Shown here piece after piece: positions 20,311 to 28,646 of a DNA stretch of 64,000 bases (positions within the stretch are counted from its first letter, which is position 1; each line of letters starts with the position of its first letter). The translations under genes and the position numbers were made by a program. The DNA comes from Rhodovibrionaceae bacterium (GTDB taxonomy: Bacteria > Pseudomonadota > Alphaproteobacteria > Kiloniellales > DSM-21159). The notes under the pieces were generated by a model. It made no database searches. It was given only the letters and a program-made list of their open reading frames with translations, and was not told the DNA's origin. The stretch covers positions 1 through 64,000 of the forward strand of contig JANQMX010000084.1 in assembly GCA_028279885.1 (NCBI GenBank). Direction: 5' to 3'.

Positions 20311-20340
20311 TCGGGGGCTTGGGCCCGCCCAAGCCCCCGA
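20311..20340 (+). promoter_or_regulatory. Stem-loop between dctP and dctQ
   Basis: A perfect 14-bp inverted repeat, TCGGGGGCTTGGGC with GCCCAAGCCCCCGA, around a 2-nt centre, in the 118-bp gap after dctP. There is no following T-run, so it is more likely an mRNA-stabilising or partial attenuating element that keeps binding-protein mRNA above permease mRNA than a full terminator. Confidence 0.6.
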
Positions 20341-20393
20341 AAGCCTCTCGAAAGCCTGCCAACACCAAACAATAACCTTACGGGAACAGGGTG

Positions 20394-20915
20394 ATGCGGC
20401 TGAAGCTCGCCCGTTGGCTCGATCAGACCCTGCAGTGGACCCTGATCGTCCTGATGGTGTCGCTGACCGTGGTGGTGGTGCTTGCGGTGATCTTTCGCAA
20501 GCTTGGCGCTTCGTTGTCTTGGTATGACGAGGTCGCCGCCATCCTGCTGGCGTGGGTGACCTACTACGGTGCGGCCCTGGCCGCCCTGAGGCGGCGCCAC
20601 ATCGGCTTCGACGGCGTGCTGCTGGCGCTGCCGCTGCCCCAGCGCATGTACGCGGTGGTCTTCGCGGAAATCTGCGTCATCGGCTTCTTCGCCCTGCTCG
20701 CCTGGACCGGCATGATCGTGCTGCAGGTCCTGGAAGGCGAGACGCTGGTCAGCCTGACCTGGGTGCCCATCCAACTGACCCAATCCGTCATTCCCATCGG
20801 TGCGGCGGTCTTCATCATCGCCGAGCTGACCAGCCTGCCCGAGTACTGGCGCCAGGTGCGTGCCGGCCATTCGCTGGAGCATCCCGAGATCGTCGAGGAG
20901 AAGCCAGGCCAATGA
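20394..20915 (+). CDS. dctQ: TRAP transporter small membrane subunit, DctQ family
   Basis: 173 residues, four transmembrane helices. Typical DctQ pattern: an amphipathic start, DQTLQWTLIVLMVSLTVVVVLAVIFRKLGASLSWYDEVAAILLAWVTYYGAALAALRRRHIGFD. The ATG at 20394 is preferred over the adjacent GTG at 20391 because GGGA lies 8 nt upstream. The stop overlaps the next start (ATGA), showing translational coupling to dctM. Confidence 0.92.
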   Translation: MRLKLARWLDQTLQWTLIVLMVSLTVVVVLAVIFRKLGASLSWYDEVAAILLAWVTYYGAALAALRRRHIGFDGVLLALPLPQRMYAVVFAEICVIGFFALLAWTGMIVLQVLEGETLVSLTWVPIQLTQSVIPIGAAVFIIAELTSLPEYWRQVRAGHSLEHPEIVEEKPGQ

Positions 20916-22192
20916 TCGTCGCCGCTATCTTCCTCGCGCTGATCGTGATGATCTGCTTCAACGTGCCGATCGCCGTCGCGCTCGCCATCTCCGCCATCCT
21001 CGGCCTGCTCTACATCGAAGGCACCGGCAGCCTGGTGACCGTCGCCCTCGACATGTACGACGGCTCGACCAAGTTCTCGCTGATCGCCATCCCCATGTTC
21101 GTGCTGGCCGGCGCCATCATGAACGCCGGCGGCATCTCCAAGCGGCTGATCGCCTTCGTCTCGGCCCTGCTCGGCTTCATCCGCGGCGGCCTGGCGATGG
21201 TCAACATCGGCGTGTCGCTGTTCTTCGCCGAGATCTCCGGCTCCGCGGTGGCGGACGTGGCGGCGACCGGTTCCATCCTGATCCCGGCCATGAAGCGCAA
21301 GGGCTATCCCGGCGCGCTCGCGGCCTCGGTGACCTCCTCTTCGGCGTCCTTGGCGATCATCATCCCGCCCTCCATCCCGATGATCCTCTACGCGGTCTCG
21401 GCCGAGACCTCGGTGGAGCAGCTCTTCGTCGCCGGCGTGGTGCCGGGGCTGATCGGCGCGGCCGGTCTGATGGGCGTCGCCTATTGGTTCGCCCGACGCT
21501 ACAACCTGCCGATCGAGGAGGCCTTCAACACGGCGCACCTCAAGCGCACCTTCCTGGACGCCCTGCCGACCTTCGCGCTGCCGGTCATCATCCTGGGCGG
21601 GATCTTCGGCGGCATCGTCACGGCGACCGAAGCGGCGGGCCTCGCCGTGCTGGCTTCGCTGGTGATCGGCGCCTACTACCGCGAGCTCGACTTCAAGCAC
21701 CTCAAGGAGGCGATGCTGGACGGCGGCGTGCAGACCGCCGTGGTCATGCTGCTGGTCGCCGCTTCGGTGCTGATGGGCGGCTTCCTGACCCGCGCGCAGA
21801 TCCCGCAGGACCTGGCGCAGGCCATCATCGACTTCACCGACAACAAGTACGTCATCCTGCTGATCCTGAACTTCCTGTTCCTGGTGATCGGCTTCTTCCT
21901 GCACTCGGCCGCCGCGATCATCCTGGTGGTGCCGATCATCATCCCGCTCATTCAGCAGGCCGGCATCGACCCCATTCACTTCGGCCTGGTGGTGACCCTC
22001 AACCTCGCCATCGGTCAGCAGACCCCGCCGGTCGCCTCGGTGCTGATCACCGCCTGCTCGATCGCCCGGACCAACATCTGGGAAGTGACGAAGGTCAACA
22101 TCTACTTCATCGCCGTTCTCTTGACGGTGCTGATGATCTGCACCTACGTGCCGCAGGTGCCGCTGTTCCTTGTCGAGCTCTTCTACCGTTAA
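20912..22192 (+). CDS. dctM: TRAP transporter large permease, DctM family
   Basis: 426 residues and about 12 transmembrane helices; the sodium-coupled permease that takes substrate from DctP. Start MIVAAIFLALIVMICFNVPIAVALA and blocks such as FAEISGSAVADVAATGSILIPAMKRKGY and PPSIPMILYAVSAETSVEQLF are family-conserved. The in-frame extension upstream of 20912 runs through dctQ and is not coding. Together dctPQM form a complete TRAP system. Confidence 0.95.
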   Translation: MIVAAIFLALIVMICFNVPIAVALAISAILGLLYIEGTGSLVTVALDMYDGSTKFSLIAIPMFVLAGAIMNAGGISKRLIAFVSALLGFIRGGLAMVNIGVSLFFAEISGSAVADVAATGSILIPAMKRKGYPGALAASVTSSSASLAIIIPPSIPMILYAVSAETSVEQLFVAGVVPGLIGAAGLMGVAYWFARRYNLPIEEAFNTAHLKRTFLDALPTFALPVIILGGIFGGIVTATEAAGLAVLASLVIGAYYRELDFKHLKEAMLDGGVQTAVVMLLVAASVLMGGFLTRAQIPQDLAQAIIDFTDNKYVILLILNFLFLVIGFFLHSAAAIILVVPIIIPLIQQAGIDPIHFGLVVTLNLAIGQQTPPVASVLITACSIARTNIWEVTKVNIYFIAVLLTVLMICTYVPQVPLFLVELFYR

Positions 22193-22211
22193 GCCACGAA
22201 AGACCTAAGCC

Positions 22212-22991
22212 ATGAGCCAGGAGATATTGGTCGAGCGCGACGGCATGATCGCGACGGTCACGCTCAACCGTCCGCACAAGCTCAATGCCATGACCAAGGG
22301 CATGTGGCGCCGCCTCGGCGAGGTCTTCGAGGAGCTTTCGGCCGACGACGGGCTGCGCTGCGTCATCCTGCGGGGGGCGGGCAGCAAGTCCTTCTCGCCG
22401 GGCAACGATATCGCCGAGTTCGAGAACGAGCGCTCCAACGTCGAGCAAGCTCGCGCCTACGGCAAGATCATGGCGCACACCCTGGAAGCCTTGAAGGGCT
22501 GCCGCCATCCCACCGTGGCGCTGATCGAAGGTATCTGCGTCGGCGGCGGCATGGAGATCGCCGGTTGCTGCGACATTCGCATCTGCGGCACCTCCAGCCG
22601 CTTCGGTGCGCCGATCAAGCGCCTGGGTCTGGTCATGGCCTATGCCGAGATCGGCGCCCTGCTCGATTTGGTGGGGGAGGCTTATGCCGCGGAAATCCTC
22701 TACGAAGGCTCGGTCTTCGATGCCGCGCGCGCCAAGGAGATGGGGGTCGTCAACCGGGTGGTGCCGGATGACGTGGTGGAAGAAGAAGCCTATGCTGCCG
22801 CCCGTCGCATCGCCGAGGGTGCGCCCTTGGTGGCGCGCTGGCACAAGAAGTTCATGCGCCGCTTGAAGGATCCGACCCCGCTCAGCGAGGAAGAGCTCGA
22901 CGAGGGCTTCGCCTGCTTCGGGACCGAGGATTTTCAGATCGGTTACAAGGCCTTCCTCGCCAAGGAAAAGCCAGACTTCAAAGGCTCGTAG
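22212..22991 (+). CDS. Enoyl-CoA hydratase/isomerase (crotonase) family protein
   Basis: 259 residues, 19 bp after dctM in the same operon. Oxyanion-hole regions RPHKLNAMT and GAGSKSFSPGNDIAEF, and the second at CVGGGMEIAGCCDIRI, are intact. A glutamate sits in the GGGMEIAG position, while the second usual catalytic acid is less clear (LVMAYAEIG). Acts on an acyl-CoA, most likely the product of the CoA-transferase encoded next. Hydration, isomerisation or decarboxylation cannot be told apart from sequence. Confidence 0.85.
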   Translation: MSQEILVERDGMIATVTLNRPHKLNAMTKGMWRRLGEVFEELSADDGLRCVILRGAGSKSFSPGNDIAEFENERSNVEQARAYGKIMAHTLEALKGCRHPTVALIEGICVGGGMEIAGCCDIRICGTSSRFGAPIKRLGLVMAYAEIGALLDLVGEAYAAEILYEGSVFDAARAKEMGVVNRVVPDDVVEEEAYAAARRIAEGAPLVARWHKKFMRRLKDPTPLSEEELDEGFACFGTEDFQIGYKAFLAKEKPDFKGS

Positions 22992-22994
22992 ATT

Positions 22995-24197
22995 ATGTCA
23001 GAAGCGAAAGGCCCGCTCGCCGGCGTCACGGTCATCGAGCTGGCGCATATCATGGCCGGTCCGGTCTGCGGCCTGATGCTGGCCGACATGGGCGCCAACG
23101 TCATCAAGGTGGAGAAGATGAACGGCGACGACTCGCGCCGTTTCCTGCCGCCCGACATCGGCGGCGAGTCGGCTGCTTTCATGATGATGAACCGCAACAA
23201 GCGGGGCATCGCCCTTGACCTGAAGCATGAAGAGGGCAAGGCCGTCCTCCGCCGTCTCCTCAAGACCGCGGACGTGGTGATCGAGAACTATCGCCAGGGC
23301 ACCATGGAGCGTCTGGGCCTCGGCTACGACAGCCTGCGCCAGGAAAACCCAGGCCTGATCTACTGCGAGATCTCCGGCTTCGGACGCAGCGGCCCCTATG
23401 CTCAGCGCGGCGGCTTCGACCTGATCGCCCAGGGCATGAGCGGATTGATGGCGATCACCGGCGAAGGCCCCGGTCGCCCGCCGGTCAAGGTGGGCGCGCC
23501 GGTCACTGACATCACCGCCGGCATCCTGGGGGCCATGGGCGTCGCCGCCGCCTACGCCAGCCGTCTCAAGACAGGGGAAGGTCAGCGGGTCGACACCTCG
23601 CTGTTCGAGGCCGGCATCGTCCACACCTATTGGCAGTCGGCGATCGCTTTCGCCACCGGCGTCTCGCCGGGGCCCATGGGCTCGGCCCACCCGCTGAATG
23701 CGCCCTACCAGGCCTTCGAGACGGCCGACGGCTGGCTGACCGTCGGCGCCGCCAACCAGACCAACTGGGAACGCATGTTGACGGTGATCGGAGCGCCGGA
23801 GCTCAACGCCGATCCGCGTTTCTGCGACAACGCAAAGCGCATGCAGAACCTGCCGGCCCTGGTCGAGGCGCTGACGGCGATCTTCCGCGGCAAGACGACC
23901 CACGATTGGTTGGTGGCGCTGGAAGCGGCCGGTGTGCCCGCCGGCCCCGTGCTCTCCGTCGGCGAGATGCATGCCGACCCGCACAGCCAGGCGCGGGAGA
24001 TGGTGGTCGAGGTCGACCACGCCACGCTCGGCCCGGTGAAGTCGCTCGGCCTGCCGGTCAAGTTCTCGGAGACCCCGGGCGGCGTCACGCAGGCGGCGCC
24101 CACTCTGGGCCAGCACACCCGCGCCGTGCTTGCCGAGTACGGCTATGGGTTGCCGGAGATCGACGCCCTGATCGAAGCAGGTGCCGCCAAAGGTTAG
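22995..24197 (+). CDS. Family III CoA-transferase (CaiB/BaiF)
   Basis: 400 residues. Conserved start GVTVIELAHIMAGPVCGLMLADMGANVIKVE, then RNKRGIALDLKHEEG, and the catalytic aspartate D172 in APVTDITAGILGA. Family members move CoA between carboxylic acids, e.g. formyl, succinyl, mesaconyl or carnitinyl. It begins 3 nt after the crotonase stop and closes the operon, so the imported acid is probably activated to its CoA ester here and then processed by the crotonase. Confidence 0.92.
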   Translation: MSEAKGPLAGVTVIELAHIMAGPVCGLMLADMGANVIKVEKMNGDDSRRFLPPDIGGESAAFMMMNRNKRGIALDLKHEEGKAVLRRLLKTADVVIENYRQGTMERLGLGYDSLRQENPGLIYCEISGFGRSGPYAQRGGFDLIAQGMSGLMAITGEGPGRPPVKVGAPVTDITAGILGAMGVAAAYASRLKTGEGQRVDTSLFEAGIVHTYWQSAIAFATGVSPGPMGSAHPLNAPYQAFETADGWLTVGAANQTNWERMLTVIGAPELNADPRFCDNAKRMQNLPALVEALTAIFRGKTTHDWLVALEAAGVPAGPVLSVGEMHADPHSQAREMVVEVDHATLGPVKSLGLPVKFSETPGGVTQAAPTLGQHTRAVLAEYGYGLPEIDALIEAGAAKG

Positions 24198-24361
24198 CCT
24201 CGATAGCCAAAGGGTGAGACCCGCCACAGTGTAGCGTTTCCCGCGGCTTGCGCTGTCCCGCGTCTGGGTTTCAATTTACAGTATCAGCTTGCCCAAGGGA
24301 CGCGCTGCCTAGCCCGTGCGCGTTGCTGGGTTTTGCAGTGGGCACTGCCGAGTGTTTGGCG

Positions 24362-27300
24362 ATGGCTTTCAGCCTGAGTGAATGGCTCGAAACAATCGGC
24401 CTTGGGCGCTATGTCGCCGTCTTCGAGGCCAACGACGTCGATTTCGAAGTCCTGTCGCATTTGAGCGACGAGGACCTGCTGGCGCTCGGCCTGTCGCTCG
24501 GCCATCGGCGCAAGCTGCAGGCCGCGCTCTCGCGCTTTGCCGAGAGTCAGGATACGGGCCTGGTCCAAGCGCTCAGCGCTGGTGGTGCTGCGACGGACAC
24601 CTTGGTCCGGCCGCCGGCGGCCTATGCCGAGCGGAAGCTGGCCACCCTGCTGTTCGCCGACGTCGTCGACTCGACGGCGCTGATCGGCGACCTGGACATC
24701 GAGCACGCCGCCGACATGCTCGGCTTGGCCGTGCGCCTGATGACCGAGGCCGTGCATCGCTATGATGGCACCGTCAACAAGGTCCAGGGCGACGGCATCA
24801 TGGCGATCTTCGGCGCGCCGCGCGCCTACGAGGATCACGCCACCCGGGCCTGCTATGCCGCTTATGAGATGCGTGAAGCCATCGCCGCGCGCACGGAGTT
24901 GGGCATTCAGATCCGCGCCGGCCTCAACAGCGGCGAGGTGCTGGTTCGCGGCGTCCAGGTCGACCTGACCCACGAGTACGACGCCGTCGGACCGGCGGTG
25001 CATCTGGCTGGCCGCATGGAGCAGCTGGCCGGGCCGGGGGAGATCTTTCTCTCCGAGACCACCGCCCAGCTTGCCGCCGGGATGGTCGAGGTGGAGCCGC
25101 AAGGCCAGCTCGAGGTACGCGGCCTGAGCGAGCATGTCTCCGTCTTCAGCCTGACGGCGACGGCGGGCAACTGGTCGCGCTGGGCCGTGCGCGCCAGCCG
25201 GGAGCTTACGCCCTTCGTCAATCGCAAGGCGGAAAGCGAAGCCTTGATCCGCTATGCGCAACGCGCAGCCTGGGGTGAGGGGCAGGTGGTCAGCCTGGTG
25301 GCTGAGGCCGGCACCGGCAAGTCGCGCTTGGTCTATGAGTTTTCGCGCATTCTGCGCAAACAGGGCTGGTACGTCTGGTCGGGGGACACCTCGCCGGTCA
25401 TTCGCGCGTCCCCTTACCTGCCGATCGCGCGCTTGCTGCGCAGCCTGTTTCGGATTCGCGAGACGGACGATCCCGTCCGCGTCGCAGCGCGCCTTCGCAA
25501 AGGCCTGGCAGCGCTCGGCAAGGACCTTCTGGTCCACACGCCGGCGCTTCTCTTTCTGCTGGACGGTCAGGGCGGCGGTGCCGAGTGGCAGGCCCTCGAC
25601 GGCAAGGAGCGGCAGCGGCGCATCGCCACGGCCCTGCGCCACTGCCTGCTGCTGTGGGCGCAACGCCATCGCACGGTCATCGTGCTGGAAGATCTGCAGT
25701 GGGCGGACGGCGAGACGCTTGCGGTGGCAGAGGAGATCATCGGCGCGCTCTCCGCCGCGCCCCTGCTGCTGCTCCTGACCTATCGCCCGGACTTTCATCC
25801 GCCCTGGCAGCAGCGCAGCTATTGCCATGCCTTGCGCTTGGTCGGCCTGAACAATGCCGACGTCGATGAGATGATGACTCGTCTGCTGGGCCAGGATCCC
25901 AGCCTCGAGACCCTGCGGCCGCGCCTCGTGCAACGCTCCGAGGGCCGGCCGCTGTTCATCGAGGAGACGGTGCGCGCCCTGATCGAGACCGGAGTCGTCG
26001 CCTCGGAGAACGATCGCTATCGGCTGGCGGCCGAGGACGGCGAGATCGAAATCCCCACCACCGTGCAGGCGGTGATCGCCGAGCGCATCGACGCCTTGCC
26101 GAGCGACCGCAAGTACCTGCTGCAATGCGCCAGCGTGATCGGGCGCAGCTTTCCGCGCAAGCTGCTGCAGGACTGCGGCGGCTGGGATGCTGTCCGGCTG
26201 AGGCGCCTGCTGACCGAGCTGGAGGCGCAGGAGTTCCTGTTCCAGAGCGAGGTCTTTCCCGAGCCGACCTACGCCTTCAAGCACTTCCTCAATCGGGAGG
26301 TTGCCTATGGCAGCCTGCCGCGGGCTTCACGCAGGGAGCTTCATGCCCGTCTGGTCGGGCTGATCGAGTCGGCGGACTATTACAAGCGTGAGGACCGCAT
26401 CGAGCGCTTGGGTCATCATGCCCTCGCAGCCGAGCAGTGGCAGGAGGCGAGCGCCTATCTCATGAAGGCGGCGGAGCGCGCCTTCGACCAGTCGGCCCAT
26501 CAGGAGTCGGTCATCCTGCTGGAGCGGGTGCTGACCGCGCTGAACCATCTGCCGGAAAGCCGGACGGTGGTGGAGACCCGGATCGACATCCACATGCGCA
26601 TGCGCGCCGCTTACGGCGCCTTGGCGCGCCTAGCCGAGAATCGCACGCAGCTCACCGAAGCCAAGCGCCTGGCCGAGCGGATCGACGACCGCACCCAACT
26701 GGCCCGCATCGCCACCCACGAGTGCATCCTCGACTACCTGCATGGCGACATTCGCGATGCGATCGCGTCGGGTGAGCATGCCGTCAGCCTGGCCGAAGCG
26801 GCCGGCGATCCGGGCCTTCGCGTGATGGCCAATCTCTTCCTCGGCATCTCGCACCGTTTTCGCGGCGAGGCACCGCGCTCCAGCGCGCTGCTCCGGCGCT
26901 GCCTGCCCGAGTGCCTGGAGACGCCGGAGCGGCGCCACGGCGCGGCCGGCACGACCGCCGTGCTCTATCTCGCCAACCTCGCCCAATCGACGGCCAACGA
27001 GGGCCTTTTCGAAGACAGTGAGAGCTTCGCCAAGCAAGCCTGCGAACTGGCCTATCGGGTCAAGCGGCCGTTCGACATCGGCATTGCCGAGCGCGTCTAC
27101 GGCCACAGTCTTTTGATGCGCGGCGAGGCCGCGGCGGCGGTCCCCTATCTGGAGCGTGGCCTGCACGCCGTGCGCGACGCCGACATTCAGATCTTCATTC
27201 CCTACAACGCCAGCTTTCTCGCCTACGCCTACAGCCTGACAGGACGGCTGGAGGACGCCCGTTGGCTGATCGAGGAGGCACTGGAGCAGCTCATGGTCGG

Positions 27301-27685
27301 CGGCTTCACCAGCTACCGGGCCTTTCCCTTGGTCTATCGCGCCAAGTTCCTGCTGATGGAAGGCAAGCTGGAGCAGGCGCAGCAGGCGGCGCGGACGGCC
27401 TTGAGCTACGCGCACGACGGCGGCTACCGCTCCGCCGAGGCCTCGGCCATGGCCGTCTCCGGCGAGATCGCGGCGGAGACCGGAGATACCGCCACAGCCG
27501 AAGCTCTGCTGAGCCAGTCGATCGCGCTTTTCGATCTGCTCGGTTTCCGGCCCGGTCTGGCCCGAGCTTTGAAGGCTATGGCCAAGCTCCAGGGGCACCT
27601 CGGCCACGGCGAGCGGGCGGAGGATTTCGCCGGCCGCTCCGCCCATCTCTGGCGCGACATGGGTCTTGCCTCGCCGTCGGAGTAG
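24362..27685 (+). CDS. SAM domain / class III cyclase / AAA ATPase / TPR signalling protein
   Basis: 1107 residues. Order: SAM domain (1-62: LSEWLETIGLGRYVAVFEANDVDFEVLSHL), class III nucleotide cyclase (about 85-265, with metal residues in LLFADVVDSTAL and GDGIMAIFGAP), a predicted AAA/STAND ATPase (Walker A SLVAEAGTGKSRLVYEF, Walker B VIVLEDLQWADGE), then ~500 residues of helical TPR-like repeats. It is soluble, with no membrane segments. The start MAFSLSEWL begins the SAM domain; 38 upstream in-frame residues are not conserved. Alphaproteobacterial and actinobacterial relatives are common, mostly without known signals. Stands alone between the CoA-transferase and ddaH genes. Confidence 0.85.
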   Translation: MAFSLSEWLETIGLGRYVAVFEANDVDFEVLSHLSDEDLLALGLSLGHRRKLQAALSRFAESQDTGLVQALSAGGAATDTLVRPPAAYAERKLATLLFADVVDSTALIGDLDIEHAADMLGLAVRLMTEAVHRYDGTVNKVQGDGIMAIFGAPRAYEDHATRACYAAYEMREAIAARTELGIQIRAGLNSGEVLVRGVQVDLTHEYDAVGPAVHLAGRMEQLAGPGEIFLSETTAQLAAGMVEVEPQGQLEVRGLSEHVSVFSLTATAGNWSRWAVRASRELTPFVNRKAESEALIRYAQRAAWGEGQVVSLVAEAGTGKSRLVYEFSRILRKQGWYVWSGDTSPVIRASPYLPIARLLRSLFRIRETDDPVRVAARLRKGLAALGKDLLVHTPALLFLLDGQGGGAEWQALDGKERQRRIATALRHCLLLWAQRHRTVIVLEDLQWADGETLAVAEEIIGALSAAPLLLLLTYRPDFHPPWQQRSYCHALRLVGLNNADVDEMMTRLLGQDPSLETLRPRLVQRSEGRPLFIEETVRALIETGVVASENDRYRLAAEDGEIEIPTTVQAVIAERIDALPSDRKYLLQCASVIGRSFPRKLLQDCGGWDAVRLRRLLTELEAQEFLFQSEVFPEPTYAFKHFLNREVAYGSLPRASRRELHARLVGLIESADYYKREDRIERLGHHALAAEQWQEASAYLMKAAERAFDQSAHQESVILLERVLTALNHLPESRTVVETRIDIHMRMRAAYGALARLAENRTQLTEAKRLAERIDDRTQLARIATHECILDYLHGDIRDAIASGEHAVSLAEAAGDPGLRVMANLFLGISHRFRGEAPRSSALLRRCLPECLETPERRHGAAGTTAVLYLANLAQSTANEGLFEDSESFAKQACELAYRVKRPFDIGIAERVYGHSLLMRGEAAAAVPYLERGLHAVRDADIQIFIPYNASFLAYAYSLTGRLEDARWLIEEALEQLMVGGFTSYRAFPLVYRAKFLLMEGKLEQAQQAARTALSYAHDGGYRSAEASAMAVSGEIAAETGDTATAEALLSQSIALFDLLGFRPGLARALKAMAKLQGHLGHGERAEDFAGRSAHLWRDMGLASPSE

Positions 27686-27731
27686 TGGTCTCTGCTGAGC
27701 GCTTCGCCCTTCGAAACCCAGCCGAGGTTCC

Positions 27732-28526
27732 ATGCCTGCGTTCGCCCGCTCTTATCGCTTTACCGATGCCGTCGTCCGCAAGCCGGCCGGAAGCGTGACC
27801 GAGGGACTGCGGGCGGTCGATATCGGCGCGCCCGACCCGGACGCGTTGGACGGCGAGCACGCACGTTACATCTCGGCACTGGAAGCGGCCGGTCTGTCCG
27901 TCCATGCCCTGCCACCCTTGGAGGACTTTCCCGATTCCGTCTTCGTCGAGGACCCGGTTCTCTGTCTCGGCGACTGCGCCGTGCTGCTGCGCCCCGGCGC
28001 GCCCTCCCGCCTGGGCGAGGTCGCGGCCATCGAGCCGGCGCTGAAGCCCCTCTTCTCGGACCATGCCCGCATCGATGCCCCCGGTTTCGTGGATGGCGGC
28101 GACCTGCTGCTGACCGAACGGGAACTGGTCATCGGCCTCTCGCGGCGCACGGATGTCGAGGGCGCGCGGCAGCTCGCCGAAATCGCCGCGGCCCGGGATC
28201 TGAGCGCGCGACAGGTTGCCGCGCCGGCCGAGGTCCTGCACCTCAAGTCGGCCTGCGCCGTGCTGGATGAAGAGACCTTGCTGGTGACGAAAGCGCTGGC
28301 GGAGAGCGGGGTCTTCGCCGGCTACCGCTGTTTGGTCGTGCCGGCGGGGGAGGACTATGCCGCCAACGCCGTACGCGTGAACGATGTGGTGCTGCTTTCC
28401 GAGGGGCATCCCCGCACCGCCGAGATGCTGGCGCAGGCGGATTATCAGGTCGTCGCTTTGCCGACCGTGGAGGTGCGCAAGCTTGACGCGGGTCTCTCCT
28501 GCATGTCCCTGCGCTTTGCCCGCTGA
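27732..28526 (+). CDS. ddaH: Dimethylarginine dimethylaminohydrolase-like amidinotransferase-fold enzyme
   Basis: 264 residues of the DDAH/arginine deiminase superfamily. Catalytic cysteine C257 (AGLSCMSLRF), histidine H170 (EVLHLKSA) and the acid block FPDSVFVED (67-74) are all in place, as is FVDGGDLLLTERELVIGLSRRTD. DDAH hydrolyses methylated arginines to citrulline and methylamines; a related activity on arginine or a guanidino compound is possible. It begins 46 bp after the cyclase gene. Two small hairpins follow it (28562-28578 and 28585-28598). Confidence 0.87.
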   Translation: MPAFARSYRFTDAVVRKPAGSVTEGLRAVDIGAPDPDALDGEHARYISALEAAGLSVHALPPLEDFPDSVFVEDPVLCLGDCAVLLRPGAPSRLGEVAAIEPALKPLFSDHARIDAPGFVDGGDLLLTERELVIGLSRRTDVEGARQLAEIAAARDLSARQVAAPAEVLHLKSACAVLDEETLLVTKALAESGVFAGYRCLVVPAGEDYAANAVRVNDVVLLSEGHPRTAEMLAQADYQVVALPTVEVRKLDAGLSCMSLRFAR

Positions 28527-28646
28527 TTCGTCGTGCTCAGATAGCGTACTAGACTCTGAATCACTCGTCCGACGAGTGGAACACCTCAACAAGTTGAGCC
28601 TTCTGTACCGGCGTGTAAGTTTTTGCCGTTATGGCCTTGCGTGCTG

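Noticed and set aside
20564..21979. 471-codon frame opposite dctM
   Set aside because: His/Asp/Gln-rich antisense of hydrophobic codons; no homology pattern.
28562..28598. Two small hairpins after ddaH (CACTCGTC/GACGAGTG and CTCAAC/GTTGAG)
   Set aside because: Short stems without a T-run; mentioned under ddaH but not strong enough for a terminator call.
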